From Calliopsis andreniformis (lineage: Eukaryota > Arthropoda > Insecta > Hymenoptera > Andrenidae), in the NCBI RefSeq assembly GCF_051401765.1, contig NC_135067.1, forward strand, positions 21,447,501 through 21,511,500: a stretch of DNA of 64,000 nucleotides, in the 5' to 3' direction. Shown here piece by piece: positions 24,709-36,088 of the stretch. Position numbers and translations under genes: made by a program. Position 1 is the first letter of the stretch. Every line of letters begins with the position of its first letter. The notes under the pieces were generated by a model that saw only the letters and a program-made list of their open reading frames with translations, did no database searches and had not been told where the DNA came from.

Positions 24709-25380
24709 TGCTACTAGATAATCAGATTTTCTCCGTGCACTGTATCAAGTGATCTTCGTGATCGAGAAACTGCAAGACAAGTCGACGATCCGCCGATCTA
24801 TAAGGGCGACTGCAAGATCCCACGCCAAGCATCGACCAATCGCGGACCAGAGTCCCAGAAACGGATCCTGACGCGGTACCTTTTGACCACGGGTCCTTTC
24901 TATTTCACGTAATCTTCTTACGCACCAGGCCCCTCCTTTGTCCTCTTTCTTCAGACAAGATCTTGTTACTTTTCGCGCGGCTGCGACGATGTGGGCGGAA
25001 TCGATGATATTGCGTAAGCATAAACGCGGAAAAATTGCATTTAAACACAAACACCAAATAACGAAGATGTAGTCGGAGGTCTAAAAAATATAAAACAGTT
25101 TTAAAAGACAACGTTTAATGTGCACAAGTACTTACCAAGCAAAAAGTAGATCTCAATGAGCAGAAATTGGATGGTGAAATTGAAGTCAGTGGAAGACCCG
25201 CGAATTCTGAACAAGCACTGGCCAAATTGTCCAAATTTAACGCAGTCGACGAATATATAAGGGCAAGTCCTTGGGTTCCACGTGACCAAATATAAGCCAA
25301 TCGAATACGTCGCAGAAATCGGTAGAGCCCTTCCACTTACCAGCTTCTCGAGTTCGCGTCTGATCCCTACTGTCCTCTTT
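24709..25380 (-). promoter_or_regulatory. Gene D 5' flank with two similar TATA-containing modules
   Basis: Two segments of about 60 bases (24781-24842 and 25245-25303, + strand) share the same ordered blocks: GTCGACGA, TATAAGGGC, then CCACG, then CCAATCG. The nearer one lies about 75-130 bases upstream of the gene D start. The order of blocks suggests a duplicated core promoter; which strand it drives is not certain, because TATATAAG reads well on + while the nearest gene is on -. Confidence 0.35.
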
Positions 25381-25761
25381 CACTGATTGCTCGTTCGCCC
25401 GCAGGGACCGTACCAATGTGGGTCGATTTCGACGAAATTACATAAATATCGGACGATGATCTTTACGAATGATGTAACTCAATTCACCGGGAACCTTCTT
25501 TCGTATATTTTGCAATGAACTACTTAAACATTTATGCCCTATTCGAGGCTGTATCTCGTTAAACAAAAGCTACTCTACTCGCGTTCAGTTATCTTTGAAT
25601 CTTCTTTTAATTCAGCTTGTAAAAAAATTATACACTTTACTAACTAATATTATAAATAGTGATTACTGAACGATTGTATATTCAGTCTTTGGTTATGTAT
25701 TACTAAAGAAATTTGCACTGGTCAAGTATTTTGAGGAAGCTTCGAAATTCTTACGGCGTTT

Positions 25762-26843
25762 TCAGAACGCATTCGGGTTGTCTCGAAGATAAGTGCCCAC
25801 TTGGTTTCCAAGATTCTGCTGGAACTCCCGCACATTTACTTCTGATTGCTGAAAACAAGAGATGCATTTTAATGCTGGAAGAGGGACGCAAGAAATTTGA
25901 ATGATCTTACGTTCAGTGCGTCTCTCCATTCGATGTTGAACAGCCTAACTAAGCCCAAAATATTTCGTCTGATCAGACTCTGCACCCTGCTTCTTGTGAG
26001 CACGAAGGGTGCCTGGGTGGTCGTCGATTCTGTCTCATTGACAACAGTCATATTTTTTACAGTAGTGTTAGCGCCTACAGCTGTCAAGGAACTCGTCCTC
26101 GAACTGTCAGTGGCAGAATCTGGCACGATGTTGTTGTTGATGAGGTTACCGATTTGCTGAATCGCTGCCCTCGTGTCATTGAATGCCTAAAATGACAATT
26201 CTCAGTACGTGTCGACTTATAGCATTGATCTCGGATCACTTACCTCGAAGGTGATTCTAGCGAGGGTCCAGAAGAATCCTGGCCTCTGCTTTCGGACCTG
26301 TCTAACGACTCTTTTCATTTCCTCAGACATGATACTATCCTCAGCTCTATTCTTATGAAGACCCTTCTTGTTAGAATCTTCAGACAACATTTTATCAAGG
26401 ACACTCATCCTCTGTATAATCTCCTGCTCATTTTGATCGTTTCTTCTTTCTTTAGTTTGTTCAAAGTTTACCCAGTTCTTTTTCAAGCTTCCTCCTTCGT
26501 GAATACTCGGTGCAAAGTCAGAGTAATCGTAATATCCTTTTCCATGAAAGAACTTCGCTTCAGGCACTCTCGCAGGGTATCTTATCGGTTGATTTTGAAG
26601 GTACTGTGATTCGTAAGAGGAGAAAGGCTTCGTTTCATAAGGCGCCACGTACGTTGGAGGTCTCTGAATGCTTGGAACGCTGTATTGGTCGGGAAATACG
26701 TCCACTGATTGAAATTGAGGCTCTGGGGGATTGTACGCCACATAGTTCGTCCAGTATCCCTGTTGGGGGTCGCTCCACAGAGGATTAACGAAGCACAGGA
26801 GCAACAAGCTGCTCACGAGTAAGCTGATTGGTGATTTCTTCAT
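25762..26843 (-). CDS. Gene E: secreted Tyr/Pro-rich protein with amphipathic C-terminal half (320 aa)
   Basis: Three exons in transcript order, 26244-26843, 25911-26186 and 25762-25848, all phase 0. The ATG at 26841-26843 sits exactly behind a good acceptor (TTTTTACAG), so a non-coding 5' exon is likely. Residues 1-24 are a signal peptide (ISLLVSSLLLLCFV). Residues about 28-110 are Tyr/Pro/Gln-rich; 120-185 are charged and helical with basic runs (KRVVRQVRKQR). Exon 2 is polar, then Thr-rich, then ends in an amphipathic basic helix (RRNILGLVRLFNIEW). Exon 3 is a 28-residue tail. There is no cysteine outside the signal peptide. It shares the terminal mini-exon layout with A, B, C and F. Family not recognised. 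Confidence 0.74.
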
Positions 26844-27184
26844 CTGTAAAAAGCACAATTTGTTAGTACAATGAAAGAAAGCTTAGTTACTAACTTTAAG
26901 TTACTATAATTTTCAATTTCATTTCATGATATGGACGAAAAGAGAAATTCAAAGAAACCTTACAAATGCATTTGGCACTTGCTTTGCGTAGAATCCCTCA
27001 ATGAATTGAATCACTGCTACGATATTCATTTAAGAGTACTCAGAGAAGAAGAGAAGCCGAAAAAACACGAAAACCACGACTGCCAAAGAAAGTTTACTAT
27101 TTGCTTAGCCAAGGGTCCGTTAAACGCTCTATCCCCCGCATTCGCGCCATTCCTATCACGCAACTCGCGCGAGTAGTCGCCAGG

Positions 27185-27225
27185 AAAATAGGAAAAAACG
27201 TGACTAACTAGACGATTTATATTCC
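27185..27225 (-). promoter_or_regulatory. Possible TATA box and start region for gene E
   Basis: On the - strand a TATAAAT element occurs at about 27214-27220, roughly 370 bases upstream of the gene E ATG, which is preceded by a splice acceptor. A 5' UTR exon running from near 27185 to a donor near 26965 would fit. No other evidence. Confidence 0.3.
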
Positions 27226-28442
27226 TTCAGCGATCTTGTACGATTTAAACAGTACTCGTCGATTGGCCAATAATCGGCTTGCATTTACAGGAACGCGGAA
27301 AATTGTATGCTACACGTGGCACCTTAAAGGGTCATATTTCAAGAATCATACATGCTTGTCGAAATAGAACTGTTGGTTTGGAAAGCTAAGAAAAACCGAT
27401 CGTCTAGGCGCAGTTTCGTCGCGCTTTCACTCTTCACACTTGCCAGAACGATTGAATGTATCAATTAATACCGTCGCCGACGATCGAGCCTTTTCCTTCG
27501 ACGCGGAAGAACCACCGAAAGGATTTTTAGATCGCTGCAGCCTTCGAGCCAGATGAACCGTGACTGTTTGACATCGATCGAATTTTGGCTACTCGACTGT
27601 CCATGGCCAGGTACTTCGCCTCCTGCTCCATTTTGTCGTGACCTCGGAGGAACGCGTGCAGAGAATTCACTAGTAGTGATATTTCGAGGATTTCGAAACG
27701 CACGATTGCCCAGCGATTTTCGAGCATTACGCAATGGGTATCCCTCACCATTGCATAAATACCACCATCACGCAACCATTTAACGCGTGTTTTATTATTT
27801 GGAAGCATTTTTCGTTTTCAGCTTCTACAGATTGCATTCTACTGAATTAGAAACCGAGGCTACCTAGTTTTATAGCGTTCTACCAACATACGTTCACTTT
27901 TTCTACGATTAATCACAGCAGTGGTTTATCGACTTACTATTTTCTTTAGAACACGTTGACCGAGTAATTAGGAACCCCTGAAGCCCAATTACGCAACTCG
28001 CGGTCATCGCGTAAGACGGCCACGCCGAGTGAAATCAGAGCAACGCATGCTGGGTAATCTGAAAAATCAATGTGCAAGGTAATCGCTGCAAGCGCGACGT
28101 AACGCTTGTTAAACGACATCGGCGCACTGTCCTAGCTGCAGAATTACGCGATCGTCACTGCAGATGACTTTCGCATTCGTCTCGGGTTATTGCGCCTGCG
28201 GATCTACCGGAACGTTTCCTTAGCTCTTGAATTACCGTGTAATCGAAAATGCATCAATTCTGATCGTAAATTACAGCTAAGATAGAGCATAAACGAAGTA
28301 GGGAATTTTTACGACCTCTTTTGTTTTAGAGCGTGATTGTCAATGTTTGTGCATATATTGTTAAGGAGAACGAGATTAAGCCAGTGGACCAGCGATCGAG
28401 ACTTTCTACGGAAGTTCCGCGAACCATTATGGGAATTTCTAG

Positions 28443-28664
28443 CAATTACGCGACCTCGCGAACAGATTCGTGCCGATTCAGGTCTCCAACTGCACTACCT
28501 ACTTCAAAAGAAGTCAACATCTTATAGATAATCTGTTACACAAGAAAATGGTGGATGAATTGAAAGCACTGATCACTCAAAATTTAGATATCACAGACGA
28601 AGCAATTAGCAAAAATGATATCGGTGGCCTTCAGTCTCTTTCACTATCCGTCAAACTCAATTAA
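28443..28664 (+). CDS. Candidate terminal exon, uncertain
   Basis: An open frame directly follows an acceptor-like TTTCTAG and runs 73 codons to TAA. Its second half is protein-like (IDNLLHKKMVDELKALITQN, charged amphipathic helix) and contains an Ile-Asp-Asn-Leu-Leu resembling the gene D motif. Against it: no start or upstream exon could be found, and two other frames are also open over the first part. The strand would be opposite to the A-H array. Confidence 0.2.
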   Translation, partial: QLRDLANRFVPIQVSNCTTYFKRSQHLIDNLLHKKMVDELKALITQNLDITDEAISKNDIGGLQSLSLSVKLN

Positions 28665-29014
28665 TGGAGACGACGATTTTTTATGACACTTAACGACAGA
28701 CACTTCTATCACGGTTTTTAGACTGCAATTACGAAAGCCGCTTCACAAAAACATTTACGATCCACAAACCGCCTAACAGACGTGCTGCTCCTGGATTAGT
28801 GAAGCCAATACTTGGCCGCCTTCGCCGTCAAAAGCAAAACCACGTGGACCGCTAACCATCTTTCACTTTCACTCCCAATAGTCGCGCGACCACGTGCTTC
28901 CTCGAACGTAAATCCACCGCATGCGAGTCGCTTACCATATTACTTCATTTTGATTGCGCTTCGGGTGCACCTGTTTGCGGCCAGCGACCGGAAATTAATG
29001 AAGACGGATGTGAT

Positions 29015-29271
29015 TTAAAGGATATCCACTTTCGGAAAATTTCCTTCATAATTTATGGAAATAAAAGGAGTTGCACGTGTAGTGGAGGCATTGCTGTGTC
29101 GAGGAAATTTATTACTGTAAAGGTAATACGGTCTAGTTCTCTCGTGAATTTTTTTCAGTGTATTCGTCGCGATGCTCAAAATTTTAATTATTTCTAGAAG
29201 CTTCTCTATTGCACAGGAAATGGTTGTAATAGTCGCGAGAAGAGTAACTTGCTCCTTCAAGACATTATCTT
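29015..29271 (-). CDS. Candidate terminal exon between genes E and F
   Basis: Behind an acceptor (TTTGTTAG) an 84-codon frame runs to TAA on the same strand as the array. It starts EDNVLKEQVTLL if the previous exon ends in G, then forms a long amphipathic stretch (LLEIIKILSIATNTLKKI), then a Tyr/Asn/Ser-rich tail. This matches the general character of array members, but no signal-peptide exon or upstream exon was found. It may be a gene remnant or chance. Confidence 0.25.
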
Positions 29272-30155
29272 CTAACAAATGTTGCCATTAGAATTTGTTT
29301 GTGTCAAATTTCTTGTCGCTGTCGTGCAAAGTAATATTTTAATTGGCTGAGGAGAATGCTGAGGAACCTGTTTATCCCCATGATGACCAATAACAGACAT
29401 AGGACACTATTTCTAAATGTATGGCTTTACCTGTGTTTTATATCATTGAGTCTTTCGACAAGTTTTAGTAGATGTCTGTGTATTACACAACAAAGGCGTC
29501 CACCTATCCACTTGTGGAGTATCAATGATTCTCATCGCGTGGGAAATCCGTAGAAATCGGGAATCAATTTCTATATTCTCTCACAGCAACTATTTAAACA
29601 AACTGTGATTGGTGTTCTTCGACTTACCAGGATATTGAAACCTTAGAACCCCTTAAATTCTTATCACTTTCGAGCCAATATTAAGCTACAAATGTTCATA
29701 AACGATACCATTTTCCTTCACTCTATGACAACTCTCTATCCCATCGTTTACTCACTTTTGTTTGTACTCCGCAAACACTGCTTGCACAATCTTGACAGTC
29801 TTCTTCCACGGGACCTTATGCAATTCCCTATTATCCTGTCGCGTGGAATCGAATGTAGCCTGGAGACCTGCAGGAAACAGCGAACGTAATTTTCGTGAAA
29901 ATATCGCTGCTAGGAAATGAACCTCGCTTGTGGGGAAAATAATATATTGTGGTTAGAGGATACAACTCGAAGACAATTGACTCGTTCTTACATGAAATGG
30001 AAGAAAATTAGAAATGTTATTTTATGCAAGAATTTCGAGTGCGACACTAGGACTTAGATACACTAGACGTGAACTGAGCGTTCGGGTTTCTCCGATCGGA
30101 TGCAATGCAGCAGCACGAAAGACCAAAAGCAAAAGAAACGCGCGCTGTAATTTAG

Positions 30156-30206
30156 AGTGTCACTCATATGACAGTGTCAGTCATATGACAGCGTCACTCA
30201 TATGCG
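30156..30206. repeat. 17-base tandem repeat, three copies
   Basis: Three consecutive copies of AGTGTCACTCATATGAC with single-base differences. Each copy contains the palindrome CATATG. Confidence 0.75.
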
Positions 30207-33200
30207 TTTTTCCTTCATCTCTTACAATATCGAAATGTCACCGAGATAATTCCTTATTTAAAGATTCTGTGGTGAAATCTCCAAACAGAATTCGTATCCT
30301 CGATGCAAATTCCCTTCTACGAAATTTCGGCTACCCGTTGTATAATGATACGTGGTCAAGCCTGTTTTTACGTAACGTCGCTGTAATGGGTTATGAAATG
30401 GAGACCATAAAATTCCTTTGCTTCTGATAAAATGTTAAGAAGAAGCGTGTAAAAAATAATAGGAAGCTACATTTTCATTCGTACACTCCACTCGTAACAC
30501 ATGCTGATTTTTATTACCTATTTGTATTGCAAATAACCGAGAAATCCTCAGTTCCTTATAATTACCGGTACTAGAATATTTTTGTAAACTAGTATGCAAA
30601 GAAATGGGAAATAAGTTCCTCGAGGTAAGTGACTCACCAAAATTTTTATCGACCATAGATTAGAAATACTATTCATTAGCGAACCTTATCACACAAGTAT
30701 CACCAACCTTTGAAAGCGCGAACCAACAGAAATTGAAATTGCTCTGGAATGTTAGCGTGTATCGGCCATATCTCGGATTGAACAGTTCAGTATTCACATC
30801 CACAGTTATCGTCGATTTAAGACGCACTTCTTTCAGGTTTTAAGTCGCGCACCGGCGTCTGCAACGTGGCGAGCAGAACACACGTGGCCAGCAAACGCTC
30901 GAGAACAAGTGCATCTTGTTGGACGGCACAACCGACACTAACGAGATGAGTTTCTCCGCCTCTCAATGCCTCGAATCAGTCTCGAAGGTCGTATTTTTAC
31001 GAAAGACCTTACGCATCGTGTCGACCGAACAAATTTACGAAATTCCATGGGATAGCCCCTCGACTCCCTCCCTTCGCCGCTTCGTCAACACGCTGAATCA
31101 TCTTCCAGGAAAAGTCCTTGAAATGAGGTGTTACGCATCCTCTTTCCTGGATATGTCTGACGACCCTGTTTTCCATGGAAAATTGGCCAACTATACAGGG
31201 ACGACAGTTATATAAATGTGCATGTTACTTCGTTTTATGGCTGCTATCACTAGGAGGGTGGGAAGAAATACGAAGAATGATTTTATGCAGAATGATTTTT
31301 TTGAAATGGCAATTAATTTTAGATATGTATGTTTTTGAAAGTGAGTAGTCTCTAATTGGCATAGCGCCTATCAATATGTAAACTGCTGGACTTCTGTGTG
31401 CAGAATGGAAGAGGTTTCTAGGCAATTATGAAGAGTATCATTGAAGGATATTATGCAAGTTTATTATTAGGAAACTATGTAGAAAGTCTGGGTAATAATT
31501 GCTAGTGGAAGTAAATGGACTATGCAGTCGTTTTGTCGTGGTCCATAAAAACTTGTTCGATTATGCTGTTGATTGCGAATATCAATGGCACTTTGCACCT
31601 TGAACGCAAGAAGCGCATGGCCAACAACAACCAAGAAAGTAGGACATACCACGTGTGATAATTACCTATGCCATAGGACACTTAGATCCAGGTCAACGTA
31701 TTTCATCTGTTCACGCTATAAGCATTGTGGTGCACATCGCCACCTCACGACCTCCAATTGCATAAACAGCTTCATTTGCCTTTACAACGTGTCAGTCGTG
31801 AAACGATCCAAAGTTCATCAAATTTTTTCGCCTATATTCTAATGGAGAACTCAATGAGCTATTGGTCTCTGCGTTCATCCTTGCATTGCTACTTTCAGAT
31901 TTACAAGGGGTACCTTCTAGAATGATTGCTCTTATGCTGACATTAAAAATGCAAATTATGCACTTTCTAAATTATTTTAAATAGAATTTATACTGCTTTT
32001 CACTATCTTTCATTGAGGCATATAAAATTTGGTGAAAGGTATTTTAATATTCCTATAGCATTGCAATAACGTTTATGACCCAAAAGCAAACTATATAAGA
32101 CTCTATACATTATCTCTATTGATCATATTAAATGTCAGATTTAAATAGTAATATTAAATGTTATTAATCATAACAGCTACGTTAAGCAATTTGGAGTGCA
32201 CGTAACAGTTATAGTATACGAGAGTAATTACATTATTCTGATGCGCAATCTGGACCAAAGAGGAATAAGAGACTATAGGAGAACTGTGTTACAGGAAGTT
32301 TTCGAACATCCTATTAACCCAATCTTAGAATAATCCTTTCACCAGACACGGAAGTCTGGAACAGTGATTAATAGGTAGTCCTCCCCTCGAAATACATGTT
32401 TATTATCACATACTGAAAACTATTGCACAGTGTGCAACTTAGCAACAACACCGATTGGTTTGCCCTAAGATTGTGTCTACTTCTCTGTATCCACCGGGAT
32501 CGGTACTCTCTGTCGATTCTTAATTCTCTACACTACAATTTCCGCAATGAAATCCAAACTGTAGACTCCAGACTGTAAAATTATAGGTTCTGGTTGCAAA
32601 ACATGATCTATGGCCTGGATTCTGAAAAAATACGTCCACTTTATTTTTCTTATAAAATCTCCCCAATCGACACCTTTTTACGATCATTATCAGTGACGGC
32701 AATCCCAAAGAATAGAAAAAGTTATTATGCATCTCAGCGTTGCATAATAGTTACAAATCAGGCGTCCATATCGATAGAATATTGAGAAACCTGGACAGGT
32801 GTGCTAATCAGCCTTTTTAGAAACCGTCTTAAATGCAGTTTGTCGGAGTCGGTGTCACGACTCCAAAATGACGCAACTACCCTTCATTACTCTTGGCACA
32901 CGCAATCGACGCGCGAAACACAAACGCCGGAAACATTCAGCCGAAAAAGAGCGTTCGCCTGCTGCCCCTGGCAGACTTACGCAGCATGTTTATCTAGAAA
33001 GTATCCCTGCGTTTGCGAACGCGAGCTCTTTCATTCAAACATAAATTGCACCGACAGGTTTTTACAAGGAAGCAAGAAACGACCGATTCTCGGCTTGTAA
33101 AAATTTTCGCGCGTTCGTTCGACACAATCGGCAATTTCTAGATCGTAATGCGCGCTCGATACTTCCTCCTATTGCTCACGGAACGTTTATCGGCCACTTT

Positions 33201-33764
33201 CGTGGGAAGTACCATGTGTTATCTTAAATAATACGCTGATACACTGGCACGCGACCAGTGAGTTATAGTTGTGTAGCCACTTGGCGACCATACTGTGTTA
33301 CATACTGTCTTATGGCAACGCGTTAGGAAACAACTCTTCGGTTAGTTAATAAACGATTCTTGTGGTCGCAGACGGCGTTACAAGCCTCTGGCTACTATGT
33401 TTTTTCGGCGAGGATAATTGTTCTTTGTGGAATACCTATTTTGTCAGTTTGTTGCGTAATGTACATATGTATACCCTCAAATGACATTTTCTCTGTAGAG
33501 GAGCATCCTCTCGGATCAATTCCCTAATAAATACCGCTATCTAAATCTATCCTGTCCTTTACAAAGTCCTAGTAACAAATACATGAGCAGTTTTACATAG
33601 ATTCTAGTTCTATCTTTCGTTCGTGACTATACTGGCGGGTCTTTGGAATCGTCCATTTGGTTCTCGCTGAAACGAAGGCTGGATCCTAGGTCGACCAAAG
33701 CTCCCGTTGAAATCCCTGAAGTAAAATTGAGCTGATTCTGTGGTAGGTCCTCGAAGAGATTTTT

Positions 33765-34459
33765 CTACTGTGAATTATCGGATGGCAGGCCCTTGATGGC
33801 GAACGCCCCGCGGAAGAAAGGCTTGAACAGTTCTAGAAGCGTCTGTGTTCGGCGGGCTGAGTTCTGGAAAACGTGAAAGAGATCAATGTTCAGTTGCGGC
33901 AAAGTGTCGATAGTTTGTAATATAGAAAGTTGCACATGCGATGTCGAAGCTAATTAAATCTGTTAAACGCTCATTGGACACTTTCTCAATATTTTTAGAT
34001 GACAAAGTTCAGGTGTCTACGATTGAGAACGTTACAACTAGAGTCAGCAATTTCTCAGACTACTAATACGTGGAAACTTGTGGACAATTTGCAAGTAATG
34101 AAGTGAAGGGCGACAGGCACGCGCCGATTAGTCGATTCGATAACAAAACAGAGCAAAAGATGTAGTCATATTTGATAGAACTTCTAAAATAAGAAAATCT
34201 CGATTCATTGAACTAAAGTCGTCATGAGACCTCTTAAAGTGTCTGCTGAGCGAGTTCCAGAGCTGCTTGGTCGGTTTCGCTTCGACTCGCTGGTCGTTCT
34301 ATGATCTACGTATTGACTTACAAGTATCAAGCTACTGAGGATTTGGCTGATATTGGTAATTAGAGTGAAACTAGTTCCGAATACTGGCGACGGTACATCC
34401 AAGGATACTCTGTTCCTATCGAACTCGGGGATATCCTCCGTGGTTGTTGAGACAGTTTC
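33765..34459 (-). CDS. Gene F: array member, 3' part only (78 residues seen)
   Basis: Two exons in transcript order: 34322-34459 and 33765-33863, joined in phase 0, with good acceptors (GTGTGTTCAG and GTTTTCCAG) and donor GTAAGT. Exon 1 seen: a Thr/Asp/Val-rich lead (ETVSTTTEDIPEFDRNRVSL), then a hydrophobic helix (TLITNISQILSSLIL) ending at the intron. The last exon gives a 32-residue basic amphipathic tail (LLELFKPFFRGAF) and TAG. This is the same terminal layout as genes A, B, C and E. The signal-peptide exon was searched for in 34.5-36.0 kb on the - strand and not found, so the gene is either incomplete, has an unusual start, or is a remnant. No cysteine. Confidence 0.5.
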
Positions 34460-36088
34460 CTGAACACACACAAAAAGCCTATGATAGGTCGCCTTTCACA
34501 ATAATCTCGCGTCGCCGTGTTGGTGTCGCCTTTAGCGATCGAGGGAGCGGGATGATTTTTTTCTCCGATCAAACGCATTGGAGGACTCGTTTCTGCGCTC
34601 GCGATTCCGTTAAGACTACTGCGCCACTTTATGTACAGGATCTGTGCTTTGACGCCAGTGAATACTTATAGATATAAAATATTCTATTCCTTTCAGCAAG
34701 TGAAGGTCCACGATAAATCAATCGTGAAACGCGCACAGATCTCTGCTAAACTACTTCGATTATATCTAACTCTACGATGGTAAAGTAGAGTATCTTTAGA
34801 GAGGAAGAGGAAAGGGCAAAGGACGTCGATGGTGCACGCAAAAGATTCGACTCGTCGGCTCGTACAAAAAGAAAGTGATCTTGAATTTATTTAACAATCA
34901 ATATATCACTATCCACATTATCGTAATAAATCATCTATTTCTTAAAGAGACTTGGGCTACTGTATTTACATCGTTGACACAGCGTCGAGGTTCGCGAGTC
35001 GGGCCTCGCGTAAAGCTACTCCTAAGAACTTATTTACAGCTCGCACGTCGGTGAATCAATCACGGGGACATCTCGACGACATTTGCCCGGAGGTGGACGA
35101 GACAACAGAGAGATAGCGAAGGGGGACAATTCTTGCGTATCGCGTATAACTTAGACCTATTCTCATAGAGGGCTTGTCACAGAGGGAGAGTAGTGTATCC
35201 TTGCATTCTTAGTGGCCCAGCTAGAAAGAAAAATCCATGTCGTACAGTTCTGTTCTGCGTTGCGATACGTTACGTGAACGCTCTTATTTTTTTTTGGCTT
35301 TTATGCGCGTCAAGGATCCTCAGTCAAGCGTTGCTGCTCGATGGCCCTCTTGGACGTGTCCGAAGTCCAAGGTCCAACGTTCCGCCTTGCACCCCAGCTG
35401 CTTTTTTAAGCCGTATAATACGCCGCTTGCGGTTCATCGTATTCATACTGTTTACGTACAACACTCATTTTAATCGCTGACCATTTCTACGACTAAAGGG
35501 TCAGCGCTTGGAGGAGTGCCGCGTGCATAGAATCTTCCAAGCGCTTTCTTACAAAGCTGTTTCGTTAGATTACAAACGTGTTTAACCATTTAGTTTCTCA
35601 CAGAGAGGAAATTCATTAGAACTCAAAGCCCCGTTGCATCAAGCCGAGCAAACTGTCGCAATTGAAGATTATGCAAATTAGATGTACATATGTATCTCCT
35701 AGGGAAATTCCATGTGGATGCATTGTGCAACGCGTACGTGAGGTTAAGAAAGGCCATTAATCGCCGTTATCTTTCGCATAAATGAAACGCAAGATTTGCA
35801 TGCAAGCTGAACGTGAAAGATGATTTGCAACATCTCAGTCGGTATTAGAGTTCATCGAGAAAGACACCAGACAATGCTTAATAAAGCCCCCACTGCTCCT
35901 GAGTTCCTCATCGAAAGCTACTTTCATTTCATATAAGTTTAAATAGTAAAAAGGGGAGAAAGCAGAAGAAAAGACATAGACTGCAGGATTCGTTTCCGTT
36001 AGTGGCTCAAAAAGAAGTCAGAGAATAGTTCTGAAGCAGCAGCCACGTCACACATGCTAACACAGACATAAAGAAAGAGGATAATCAG
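34460..36088. other. Gap between genes F and G
   Basis: No coding exon is supported, although the 5' end of gene F should lie here. Overlapping + strand frames at 35193-35480 look like chance openings. No canonical polyadenylation signal for gene G is obvious. Confidence 0.4.

Larger units (their letters stand above)
26844..33764. other. 7-kb gap between genes E and F
   Basis: No gene is firmly supported. Weak candidates are listed separately (28443-28664 on +, 29015-29271 on -). Most of the rest is AT-rich spacer broken by short CpG-rich stretches near 27.4-28.5 and 30.8-31.1 kb, in which several frames are open at once. A 17-base tandem repeat is at 30156-30206. Confidence 0.4.

Noticed and set aside
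27527..27808. 93-codon ATG frame on the - strand
   Set aside because: Somewhat protein-like, but no domain, no signal peptide, and a second frame on each strand is open over the same region.
30014..30427. 137-codon + strand frame
   Set aside because: It runs through a 17-base tandem repeat and has no protein-like composition or splice support.
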